From: Vitrella brassicaformis
Taxonomy: Eukaryota > Sar > Vitrellaceae
Length of the DNA stretch: 64,000 nucleotides
NCBI GenBank assembly: GCA_001179505.1
Contig: CDMY01000499.1
Location: 190,655 to 254,654, forward strand
Direction: 5' to 3'
This document shows, piece after piece, positions 12,059-24,600 of the stretch. Under the pieces are notes generated by a model that saw only the letters and a list, made by a program, of their open reading frames with translations, had not been told where the DNA came from and did not search any database. Both the position numbers and the translations under genes were made by a program. Every line of letters starts with the position of its first letter. The stretch's first letter is position 1.

Positions 12059-12631
12059 GTGCAGTTAACGAGCGAAAAGGCCGGAGATCTGTCCCTTTCG
12101 CGCTGCTGCTTCGTATTTGAGCTCGCAAACGACAAGCCGATCAGGAGAGAGAGCCCTTTTTCTGCTTTTCGAGACAGCCCGACAGCCAGGGAAGCGTCCC
12201 TCAAGCCACAGATCTGTTATCCGTCCTCTCTTCCGGCATCTCGCTTCAGCAGCACATCTGCCTCGTCGCTGCTGTTTTCCCGCTTCTCTGGTGCGAAACA
12301 CGCCTGGCCGTCGATTTAGATACCTGTGACGACGACAGCTCGTCCTCATCCCTGCGCCCGATTGCATCTCCGTCCGCCCGACTCATCGTTTTGCCGCGAG
12401 CGTGTGATGCTGATGCTGCGGTAGCCCGGCTGCTCAGGGGGATCTTCAGTGCGCGCGCCACAACGTAAGAAGAACAGGGCTTGCAATGGCAGATCTTTTC
12501 TTCGTTTGTGGTGCGGTTGTGTGTGTCGTCGATGGACTGTATTCTGTGTGTGTTCTGTATCGTCCATGACATCATCAGTGTGTGGGGTCGGTGAGGCGCG
12601 TGGGCTGGGCGTCGGTTGGGTGTGGTGTGCG
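12059..12631. promoter_or_regulatory. Divergent promoter region between MOCOS and the USP7-like gene
   Basis: About 570 bp separate two genes transcribed away from each other. It contains the AGCTCGCAAA motif at 12120-12129 and no supported exon. A 5' untranslated exon of either gene could lie here. Confidence 0.4.
12120..12129 (+). promoter_or_regulatory. AGCTCGCAAA promoter-like motif
   Basis: An exact copy of a 10-mer that recurs close to other gene starts in this window (33968, 44069, 59476). It lies 62 bp upstream of the MOCOS ATG, in the orientation opposite to MOCOS. Confidence 0.35.
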
Positions 12632-15600
12632 ATGGGCAAGAACAAGGCCCATGCCGCCAAGGGCGCCAAGAAACCACACACAGACAGGTAGGTACCCACA
12701 TCTCTCACAACCCACACACGCACAAAACACAAGTAGGCTGCCTGTCGTCTGTCGGTCTGTTTGTCTGTGTGGGGTGCACGGTTGCAGGGCAGCAGCTGCC
12801 GCGGCGGCTGCGCCTTCTGCCTCTGCTTCCTCTCGTCCGGTAGACGGCGTGTGTGTGAGTGAGCCGCCCTACGCCACGCTCCAGTGGCCCCGAGAGCAGC
12901 TGTCGATAGGCAGGGGGGAGGCAGGGGCGCTGGAAGGGAGGAGTATTGGGGTGCGGAACCTCAGGGCGGTCTTCACTCCCACACTCATCGACAGGGGACA
13001 TGGTGAGTCTGTGCGGTGTGTGTGTGTGGTGTATGCGATGGGGGCGGTGTGTGTATGTGTGTGTGTGTGCAGATGGGCCAGAGGGTGGTGGTGGTGGTGG
13101 TGTGTGTGGGGTTGGGATGCAAGTCCATCTACAGCCGCTGCAAGACGATGGGCAGTACTGGTGAGGCAGCCAGCCAGCCAGCCAGCCAGAGGGGTAGATA
13201 TGTGTGTGTGCTGCCCTTCGCACTCAGGTGCAGTGTGAACGTGCTCGTCCGCATCACGCTCGTCAACCACAAAGACGACAACAGATCCGTCACACAGGTA
13301 CATACCCGTAGGCACAGCACAGGATAACACAGGACAGGACAGGACGGATAATACGGCCTTCCTTCTAATGTGGTGCCGTATGGCTGGCTGCGTGTGCAGG
13401 GTCGTGTGTTGACAACAGGCCAGGGGTGCCCGCCCTACACCTTCTGGCCCTTCATCGGCCTCGACAGGCTGCAGACGCCCGACGAGGGATTCGCAACCAC
13501 ACAAGGTACACATTGGATCCATCCATTCATCAGGGATTGTGTCTGTGTCTGTCTGTGCGTCTGAGTGAGTGCAGGCGTCGTGACGTTTCGCGTGTGTGTG
13601 GTGCCCCGGTTCCAGTGCGACATAATCGCGCAATTGGACAAACCACAACCATCGCAAGGTCAGTCAGAGGGGCCGACAGACAGACCTGACCCACCGATGC
13701 AGGGTCCCATTGGTTGCGGGTGTGTCTGGTCTGTGTGCAGGTGTGGATCTGGTTGCGGGCGATGGCTGCCATTCGTCCATTCTGCCCCGCAGCATTGTCC
13801 CAAAACACAGACCCACACCACCACTGCTGCAGGTACCTACCTACTTGAGACAGACCCACCCGACGACAGAGTCTTTCGGTCCTCACCTCTGTGTGTATGT
13901 GTGTGTGTGGGTGGGTCAGCCTCTGCTGTGCATCCCCTCGGTGCGCTCCATGTGTCTTGACCGGTGCAACGCACTCCGGGCACATCAAGATGGCTACACA
14001 GACCGTGAGATAGATACCTGTGGAGTGGACACACACCCCATCCACACCACACACGAAACAAGGAGTCATATCCCTTGCTGTGCTGTATTTCATTTCTTTC
14101 ACAAACTGGTCAGATCCAAACCTGCTGTCGTCGCTGGTGTCGCTGTGTGAGCACTTCGCCGCCATCGACAGGCTGCCAGAACCATCTCCTCCTCCCCAAC
14201 CTGCGCAGAGGGGCGAGCCTGCAGAGATGGCGTGGCGGTGGCCGCCAGCTGATGGGCGTGACGGTGCCGGGGGCATCACTGCATCCCAAGCACATATGCT
14301 GCAGATGGACATGGCTCTGCAGGTGATTCAGTCACACGCACACACGCATCATGATGTCGTCATGCTATCACAATTGTGAGGTCGTTCGTGCTCTTGTCAG
14401 AATGTCTTTGAGTCGTTTGTGCACAAGTGTTGCGATGGCGATCTGGCCAAGATGACCGACCCGGCGGCTTATGTCGACCGATTCACCCCGTTCCTGCAAC
14501 ACGCACTCACACCGACGCCCCCATCGCCATCGCAGCAGCGGCAGCAGCAGGAGCATCGACACCCACAGACGCCCGCAGACACCCACACCAACGGCTGCAC
14601 GCCTCCTGTGACAGACAGGGACCAGGTGGCCAGCCATGCAGCTGCAAACACGACAGCAGGCGGCACCGTCTGTGTCTGTGCGGTGTGGGGGCGATCAATC
14701 AGGATGATGCTGCTGCGGGTGCGATCGAGATGCCTCCGGAAGGCTCAATGGCAGTTGACGGCGAGGGCAATCTGCCCCCAACGAGCAGTCCACTGGAGGT
14801 AAGTGGGTGAGCAGGGTGAAGATCAAAGAGGGAGAGAGGGAGAGGGGTGAGGGAGGGAGGGCGGCGTACGACAGCATGGCCGAGAGGTATGTGGGCTTGT
14901 GTGTGTCTGTCTGTGTGTGTGTGCAGTGTCGTGTGATTCATCGGGTCTCCTGTCGTGGGATGAGGTGCAGCTACGCCTTTGCCACCACATCCACCGCCAT
15001 CGACCTCGATGTCACCAAACAATACTCGTACGATGGATGGACGGATGGATGGATGGACTATAGGTGCCGCAACGTTCCCTGTTGTCCAGGTCTGTTCCTC
15101 AGCTGCTCCGCGAATACTGCCGGCCACAAGAGATCGAACGTACACACACACCCTTCCACCATCAACACACCTTCACTACCCCTTGTTTGTCAGCTCTCCC
15201 TCCTCGTCTGTCTGTGCTTCCGGTGTGTCTGTCTGTCTGTGGCACCTACCCAGGTTACAACCTGAGCCTGCTTCGTCTCGGCGTCCAGCGTGTGGTGCGG
15301 CAGAGGTCCTTCGACCCAAACGCACAGATCATCTGCATGCGATTCACATACACCAACGGCACCGCCACACCACCGCCACCACCAGCGGCCCCAGCCCCAG
15401 CACCGGTATCGGCATCGGCATCAGCTCAGCCCGGCCCCAACCCCCCCATTTTGCTGGTCCCCGACGGCATGGACCTGTCGGCCATCGAGCCACCACCACC
15501 TCCCACACCGCCACATAGGCGCCGCAAACACGCAGACCAACACCAACCACACGAGCTACCAGCTGCTGCGGCAGCGGCAGCGGCACCAGCAGCTGACGTG

Positions 15601-18600
15601 GGGGCGGACGGCACCGACGGCCACACAGAGGGTCGCGTCTATGACCTACACAGCCTGCTGGTGGCCGCTGAGGGGTTTGGGGGCGGTCGTGTGCTCATGT
15701 CGGTGGTGCATCACCGCTTCAGACGGGGAAACTGGCGCGTCTTCTACGATGGGACGGTCAGTCTCGCCGCAGGGTGCCCTGCCCGACAACCACCCAGGAT
15801 GTGTGCGGTTTGGTGTGTGGTGTGGTGGATGCGATGCAGGTGTCGGAGAGGGGCATGTGTGAGCAGCCTCTCTTCCACTCCATCCCTGATGTGGACCACT
15901 CGTCGTGGGTGTCATGTCGGCCCGGCTTCACCATCCTCCAGGCCATCTACATCAAGGCGGGCGTCTTCGCGGGGGAGGAAGGCGGCGGCGTGGTGTGTCC
16001 TAGCTATGTCGAGAGCCCGCTGGACCTCACTGCCAGCCCACCATATGTCGGCCGGGAGGCACCATTGCAGGCCATCAAAACCAGAGAGGTCAGAGAGGGA
16101 GAGGTCACCCACACAAGCCACAAGCCACAAGCCAACAAGACGGCATACGGCATGGGTGTGATGTCTTGTGATGTGTTGTGTAGGTGAAGGTCGTGTCGTG
16201 TGATGCGCTGCGTCGTCTCCGTGGCGGTTGGTGGCGGCTGACCTGTGACGCCATGCAGCACGTCCCGCTGCCCACCGAGGCCGTCACCACCATCACTGCT
16301 GACAGGTGAGGTGGGTCGGTGCAGTGCAGAGGCACTCTGGCTGGATGGACGGATGGATGGCAGACCCCCTCATGTCACGCGTGCGGGGTGGGGGTGGGTG
16401 TGTGGCTTGTGTGTTCAGGTCATCGACATTGCGTCAGATCAGCGCCAAGTACATCAAGAGGGACAAGGCAAGCAAGGACCAACACATGGCGGCCAATGAC
16501 TCCACGGCCAGGTCTGTCTGTCTGTCTGTCTGTGTGGTGGCATCAATGCAGGCGCAGCAGCAGGACAGCGTCAGGAGGCCTGTGAGCACACACACACACA
16601 GTGCCCATGGACACCCTTCGTGTGTGTGTGTGTGTGTGTGTTTGTTGTCAGCCTGACGTGTCTGAGTGGTATCTCTTCCCGAGCGGCGGCAACAGCGCCG
16701 CCCTGATGCTCCTCAACATGAACGACAAACCTGTAGAGATGGCCGCTGTCATGGTCAGCCACATGACCACACACATACACACACACACACACACACAGAG
16801 AGAGAGGGGGGAGATTTCATGACGGTGTTGGTTTTGTTTGTGTCTGTGTTGCAGCGTCTGTTGGGCAATGGGTGTGACGGTGTGTGGCTGCTGGCCGTGT
16901 CGCACTGCGACAGCCTCACCACGGTCAGCACAGTTGGCCATGCCCCCAGACCGCCCCCCCCAACCACTGTGTGAGTCTGTCAGGCCCAGGCCGTCGAGCG
17001 TGATTTGGTCAACGGCACCCTCTCGGATGAGAAGCCATTCACTCTCATAGTCAAGGCAAGCCGGAGGGGGTGTTGGCGAACGAATGCGTGTGTGTGTGCA
17101 TGTGTGTTGCTGACGTTCTGTGTGCAGTACTTCGACCCCGCCAAGCTCGTCATGTTCTGCCTGGGCACCGTCGTAAGCAGCAGCAACACAGACACAGACA
17201 GACAGGCAGACACAGATACTCATGCAGCCGGCCTGCTGCCCTTTGCTGCCTTCCCACAGGCCCTTGGTGCCGACATGCCTCTCGGACATATCGCGTAGGC
17301 CCCCACCCCACCACCCTCCCCCGCCCGCAATGCCTCACACACACCTGCTCCCCCGCCTTGTCCTCTTGTGCGTGTGTGTGTGTGTGTGTGTGTGTGCGCA
17401 GGCGGTGGGTTGTGGAAACGTTGCGCGAGGCGCGGGATGATGCCAATGCAATCCCGTTGCCCGCCTTCCAATGGCCGACGGATGCCAAAACTCTGGTCGG
17501 TAGCCATGAGGCAGGCACATAGATAGCCACACGCCGGCAGCCAGCCATCTACCTACCTACACGCCATGCTCTCTCTCTCTGTCTGAGTGTGTGTGTGCAG
17601 ATGTGTCAGTTGGAGCATGTGTGGACGCCCTACCTGTCGATAGCGATGCGCCATCCCGTGGGGAGGATACTCAGCAACAAGACGGTAGGCAGGCAAGGAG
17701 TGAGCCCAGCCCACACTCCATCAACATCCATCGTGCCCTCATTGCAATCGTTGCGAGACTCTCTCTTCGTGTCCGTCTCTCTGTGTGTCCGTCCGTCCGT
17801 CCGTCCGTCCTGTCCGTCAAGGTCTCTGTGGTTGTGTATCAGCCGGTGCCCGATGGCTACCAGGCCTGCCGGCTGTGCGGCAGATACGAGGCCGGCAGCA
17901 CTATCAACACACACGAGGGGTCAGCCAGTCTGAATGAGCCCCCCTCCCGACGCACACACACCCCTTAAAGCCACGGTGTCATGTGTGGTCTCAGTCACTG
18001 TTCGTTGGAGTGTTTCCACCTGGCCTGTCTCGACAAGATGCGGCCGCAACTCACCAAACTCATCGACACGTCTGCAGCCACACAAGACAAGACACACAGC
18101 CAGACGCGCACACACACAGACAGACAGACAGCCTGCACTCGTGTGTGCCTGCCTACAGAGGTGCGTGCGAGCGCAGCGACGTCAAGCACGCCAACTTCCC
18201 TGGTAAGGACACAAACACACACACACACACAAACAACATGTCCTCTCTCTCTGTGTGTGCAGGCTCCCTGCCCTGTTGGGTGACGGTGTCCGACCAGCCC
18301 CCACCGTGCAGCGAGGTCAACGGCGACTACATGCTCCAGCCACAGCTGCTCGACCAACATCCCGCATGGAAGAAACCGCCCCAACGCTCTCTCTCACCCC
18401 CACACCCACCAGGGGCGGGCAATATGGGCTTGTCGGCATTGCTGCGGAAGAACCCCCTGATGCTGCGGTACGATGGTGCGATGGGGTATTGGGAGGTGGT
18501 CAGCACCGCACCGGACGGCAAGACCTACTGCATCGCACGAGCCACCAGCGGCTCACGGTCGGCAAGAGGACGGACTGCTGGACAGGGAGGGCATCCTGAA

Positions 18601-21600
18601 TGGGCGGATAAATGTGTGTGTGTGTGCAGTGTCGTTGGAATGGATCCTTGTACGATGGGTCTGCAGTGGTCGGTGTGGGACGGCGACAACGCCGCCTTCA
18701 GGGACAGCCCCACCATGACGCTCACGCCCAAAGGCGAAGGTATGGCCGCACGCCACCCATCACACCACACACACCCTCCCACACACATCTCACACACACC
18801 ACACCACACCACACACACCCTTCCTCCATGTGTGTGTTAGGGAGATTTGGTTGCCATGAGGCGCTGATAGTGTGCGGCCGCGAGGGCAGCAACGCGGCCC
18901 TCAACGGCGACTACGAGCTGATGCCACAGCGCTGGAACGGCCGGCCCGCCTACAGGAAGGCCACCAACACACACGGACAGATGGCCTTCCTCTACTTCAG
19001 GCAACACACACATACACACACACACACACAGAGAGGGAGAGACGGACGGAGAGAGACCGTCTTCCTTCTGTTGTCGCTTTGCTGTGTGTGTGGCGTGTGT
19101 CAGGTCAGAGGTGGGTTGCTGGCAGATCTCACCTGTGCTGGGGTCGGCCCAGAATACCGTTGCGTCGTGCGGTGGGTGCGGGACGGTCTGGTGCCCGTCG
19201 GAGTGTGTGGCGGTGTGGGAGGTGTGGGACCCGGACCGACAGACACGCACACTCGACAGGGGTATTCTCATCACACCCAGAACAGGTAGGTACCAGTGCA
19301 TCCCCATCCCTCTCTGGGCGCCGCAGCCAACACCGCGAGCGACACACCTGTGTGTGTGTGTGTGTGTTCGTGTCGATTCATCGTCAGCTGACTGCAGTCG
19401 CGATGGTGCGGGTGGGTCCGCCCCTGCCGTGGTGACCGTCTGGCGCCGCAAGGGAGAGGGAGTCGACACAGCCGACACCACAGACATGACGGGCGACTAC
19501 TTCCTCACCGACCGCACTCACAACGGCCGCCCGTGCTACAAGAAACACGGCCCCACCATCCCGCCACCACCAGCAGCACCAGAAGCAGCAGGGGTGGAGG
19601 GTTGTGCAGATGGCGAGGGTGTTGGGGTGGACAGGTGGCTGTATTACGACGCCAGCCGCGGTTTCTGGCAGATCGCGCCCGAGCTGGGAGACAAAGAGAT
19701 CCTGGCCGAGGGAGGCAGAGAATGGTTGGTCTGCACCCGCTCACCACCTCAGGCACACACACAGATGGTGTGTATGGGCGTGTGTCAGGTCTGCACTGCA
19801 TCCGTGTGCGGAAACTCTGCGGTGGTGGGTGTGGGACGGCAGCAAAGAGGCCTTCGTGCAGGACCACCAGATCGCCCTCACAGAAGGTGCCATGCCCGCA
19901 TCCCATCCCATCCACCCTCTCGTCCCTCGTCGATCTATCTAACCATATATATTCCCTCTCTGTGATGTGGGTGTGTCAATCAGCGTCGGGTTTCCCCGCG
20001 GCTCTCGAGGTGTCGGGTCGTGTCGGCTTCAACAGCCACATCAACGCCGCCTACACGCTCATGCCAGATCTGTTCGACGGCCGACCGGCATACAAGTCCG
20101 CACCATCGCACAACCGCCCAGAGCATCCCCCACACCCGTCCCCCGCCACCCCTTCTCCCCCACGAGTCACTCCCGACTCGCCACCGATGCCCAAGGGCCA
20201 GAAGCGACACCGGGCAGCGTCGATGGGCGACGGCAAGGCGGCTGTGAGGGCGGTCAAGGGCAGCAGTGGCAGCAGCGGTAGGGTGAAGGGCACCAGCACC
20301 AGCAGCACTAGTGGCCCGTCGGTGTACCTCTTCTTCCGCGCGGCGACGGGGAGGTGGGAGCTGAGCGCTGAGCTGGGGTCGCCTCTCACACTGGCAGAGA
20401 GCACTGTCCAATGGTCAGCCTGTCACTCAGTGAGAGGTTTCGGTGAAAGTGATGTGTTGATGGTACTGGCCGATTGCTGACTGATGTGTGATGTGTGTGT
20501 CAGGTCGGCGTTCTCGCCGCACACGATCTCTGGCGTGTGGTGTGTGTACGACGGGGACGCCTTCAGACCCGACGCCAACATCGTCATCAAGCCGCTTCCC
20601 AAGCGTACGCACAGACTCAACGCAACACAACACAACACAACACAAGCACATCGATCCTTGCTCTCCTTATGCAGAGGATGGTGATGGCGGCTCCCCTCCC
20701 CTGTGCTATCTCCGTGTGACCCACGGCGCCCCCCGTCTGGCGCCCGGCACCACCGCCACCTCAGGCCCCCCTCTGCCCACATCACCCGCATCGCACATGC
20801 ACCACCAGCCATCACCACATGCGTCACCATCACCACTGTACAAGACCGAGGACCCTCACAGGGCAGCCGGAGAGTCGGCGCATGCGGCCGACGGACAAGA
20901 GGCGCGTGAAGGGGAGCCGCCAATGTTGGCTGCAGCAGCTGATGGTGACGGTGATGACGAGATAATTGACTTGCCCCCTGCAGCTGATGCGTTGGCAGAG
21001 GAGGCCAATCACAGGGAGGCGGCCACGCATGACCTTGACGCATCCGACTCGGCCTCGCCCCATGACCATGACGAGCACGACCATGAGCAGGAGGACAACG
21101 TCCCGTCGCCTTCAGGCGAACAGCAGCCACAGGCGCATGACGATGACAATGAAGACGAAGACGACGACGCTCACGACGACGATGCAGCTGGTGCCGCCCA
21201 TCCGGCGAAATCGCAGCTGCGCAACGCCAAGCGGAAGGAGAAGAAGCTCCGTCGTCAGCAGGAGAGGGAGGCGGCTTTGGCCAGGCAGAAGGTGCAGCAG
21301 GCTGCCGAGAAGGCCGAGCAGCGACGGCAGAGGAAGATGGAGAGGCAGCAGAGAGAGAAGGAGAGAGAGGAGCAAGAGCGCAAAGAGAAGGAGGCGGCCG
21401 AGCAAAGAGAGAGGGAGAGGGAGGAGAGGGAGGCGGCGGCAATGGTGCACAAGTCGGTCCTGTCGGCGGCCGTGAACGCCAAGAAGACCACCGCCAAGGC
21501 CGACAAGGACAAAGGCAAAGACAAGCGTGGCACGAAGGCTGACGCTGAGGCCAACCAGGCCCCACCCCCACACCCGCCGCCGCAGCAGCAGGAGCAGGAG

Positions 21601-24600
21601 ACCAAGGCAACGGGCCCTGCCCCTAGCAGCAAGGCGGCAGCGGCTGGCCGTGTGAGCCCCAAGGGGCAGGAGCAGCCGGACAACAAAAACACACGAGCAC
21701 AAAAGGTGGGAGGGACGCACTCAACTCGACAGGGGACGGGCAATGGTGGATGGATGGATGGATGGACGCTCCTTTGGTGTGCTGTGTTTCATGAATCCTT
21801 TGTTTGTCCTTCCTCCGTCCGTCGTCATGCAGCAGCGTGTGGGTCATTCGAACAGCGCTAGCAGCGTGCATCAGCGCTGGCTGCCCAAGGGGTCCCCTCA
21901 TCAGGAGGCCATGTCGGCCGTGTCATCGGGAGCGGCCACCCCCACACAGGCCGCACCTGCCACGGACAAGAGCAAGCGGGACAACGCAACAACCATGACC
22001 ATCGAACGGTCCGTACACATGCGCCCCTCCATCACGTGCACCGTTGCACCTTGGTGTCTGTCTGTGTGTGTGTGTGTGCCAGCGCTGAGCGAGAGGTGTA
22101 CTACGGCGCTGTGCAGCACCTCTCCAGCCACCAGTGAGCAGCCACCAACACACACACACACACACGCTCCCTATCGTGCTGTCACGGCCACTGAGCTGTC
22201 CTCTGTCCGTGTGTTCCGGTGGGTGGGTGCAGTTCGGTTCCCCTCAGTGAGCTCGCCATGATCCTTCAATCCAGTGCTCGTCCGGCGATGGACCACCTGG
22301 TGCTTCATGTGGGGCCGGAGTCCCTGGTGCAGCTGCTGCGGCGCTCTCCGGTGTTCATCGTCAGCGACGGCATGATACAGACAAATGTCGAAAGTGAGCT
22401 AAACGGCGATAGAATATTATGCTCTTAATGGATCCCTCCCTCCCTCCCTCCCTCCGTGTGTGTGTCAGTGGTTGGTTGGGACACGCTCAAGGGCCGGATC
22501 ATCGCAGAGGCACACATGGCGCTCGAACGAAACACGTAAACGACTTATATTCTACAAATTGACCACGCATGGCTTCATTCTCTTTCTTTGGCTCCTCCTT
22601 CTGTGTGTGGTCTTTCCCTTTCACATGTGCAGGTTTCTCGACGCACGCTCGCTGCTCGACATCCTCTCGCAAGGTAGGGAGCCTCGCTACACCCACCCTC
22701 TCTGCCAGCGCAATCATCACCCTAGCTCCATCTCTGTCTTGCCTGCCCTCTGCCCTCCTGTGTGCAGCAATCCCCGGTGTGGAGCAGCTGCTGCATCACC
22801 GCAGCCAGGCAGCCACGGCCGCCAACATGCTCCACCCGCTTCATCGGCCCGCCAGGAATCGCAAGAGGGGCTCATCGCACGCCCATAGCCACCACACACA
22901 CGTGACGGAGACCTTCATCGCCCATCTGTTAGGCCGCTCGGCTGCTCCCGGCGTGCATGTGGCGATGCGCCTGGACAGTGAGGGGCGGGAGGTGATGCCG
23001 GTGATGTCGCTGCGGCCCCTGAGGGGCGCGGGTCGGCAGTATCTGCCCTTTGAGGTGTCGGATGAGGTCAGATTTGACGGCCGGCCTGACCCTTCGTCGT
23101 GTGAGCCGGGGAGGGGCAAGAAGAAGCGGCACAGCGATGGCGATACCCCACACAACGACATCGCACACGAGGCCAATGGGTGAGAAACAAAGGGATGGGC
23201 GGGGCGGACACACCACGATTGATAAACACATAATGCCTGTCGTCTCTTTCTCTCAGGTCTGGTGTTGCGAATGGCCACAATGGACTGCCCGTCATCCTTC
23301 CCCGGCACAACAACGAGCCCTCCCTCACCCCACCAGCCGAGCCCAGCACCACATTGGCAGCCCCTCCTCTCAACAGGTTCTTCATGCCGACTCCCCGGCC
23401 CCCACAGCCGCCCCCTCCTCGATCCGCCATCCTCCCCGCTGCCGCCAGCGAAAGAGCCACAGACGGACTGCAGGGCCGCCACGTGTACCATGTTCCTGTG
23501 AGCGGCATGCACATGGTACACGTGGCGGCCCTGGGTGGCGTCACGAGTGAGATCGACATGGGCCGGGCCATGTATGTGGAGCAGCTGGAGCAGCAGATGA
23601 TTGAGAGCTCGCGGGCCGCGCACAGCGCGACACCTGACGCATCGCCACAAGCCGCGCCAGCCCAGCAGCAGCAGCAGCAGCAGCCACAGGCGCCCCCTTT
23701 CTTGCAGCAGCAGGTCGAGCTCCGGCTGCCCATTTCAGCTGCCCATCACCGTGAGGAAGGTCTCCTTCCCTCACCAAGTGGCGGTGTGAGAGGAGCGATG
23801 GAGGTGAACGATCTGAGGGAGCTGCCGGGCAGCATCGCCAACATGGCGGCCATGTCGATCATCAGGAACGCCGCGACCAACACCCCTGAGGCGCAACACA
23901 TCCGGCCACCGCTGCCACATGCCGGTGGCCCCACCCCTGCATCAACCCCGACGCCCTCTTACTCGACCAATGCTCGCATGGTCGGGATGCCCTCCCCCGC
24001 CGCCCGCCCCCCTCCGCCACCACCGCCGCCCNNNNNNNNNNNNNNNNNNNNNNNNNNNNNNNNNNNNNNNNNNNNNNNNNNNNNNNNNNNNNNNNNNNNN
24101 NNNNNNNNNNNNNNNNNNNNNNNNNNNNNNNNNNNNNNNNNNNNNNNNNNNNNNNNNNNNNNNNNNNNNNNNNNNNNNNNNNNNNNNNNNNNNNNNNNNN
24201 NNNNNNNNNNNNNNNNNNNNNNNNNNNNNNNNNNNNNNNNNNNNNNNNNNNNNNNNNNNNNNNNNNNNNNNNNNNNNNNNNNNNNNNNNNNNNNNNNNNN
24301 NNNNNNNNNNNNNNNNNNNNNNNNNNNNNNNCATGCCGTCGCCACTAGCAGCGCCGCCGGGCCCTCTCCTACCACCTTCGATGCCCATGCCGATACCTGT
24401 TTCTCACCAGCACGGCTTCACGGCTTCCAACATCGCATTCTCTCAGTACACGGCTTCGCTGCATCAGCAGCAGCAACAGCAGGCCCAGCTGCAGCAGGGG
24501 TCACCACAGGCACTGCACCAGGACGAGCAGGGTAGCAACCACCACAACCGCATTGTGGAGCAGCGCATCAAGCAGATGCTCCACATCGATGGTGGCCCTG

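Noticed and set aside
20423-21610. Minus-strand open frame of 395 codons
   Set aside because: It is antisense to the acidic and coiled-coil exon of the USP7-like gene and consists of Pro/Ser/Arg runs caused by GC bias.
24032-24331. Open frames crossing the N run
   Set aside because: The Ns give no information. Only the frame that fits the exon after the gap was used, and the gap length may not be real.
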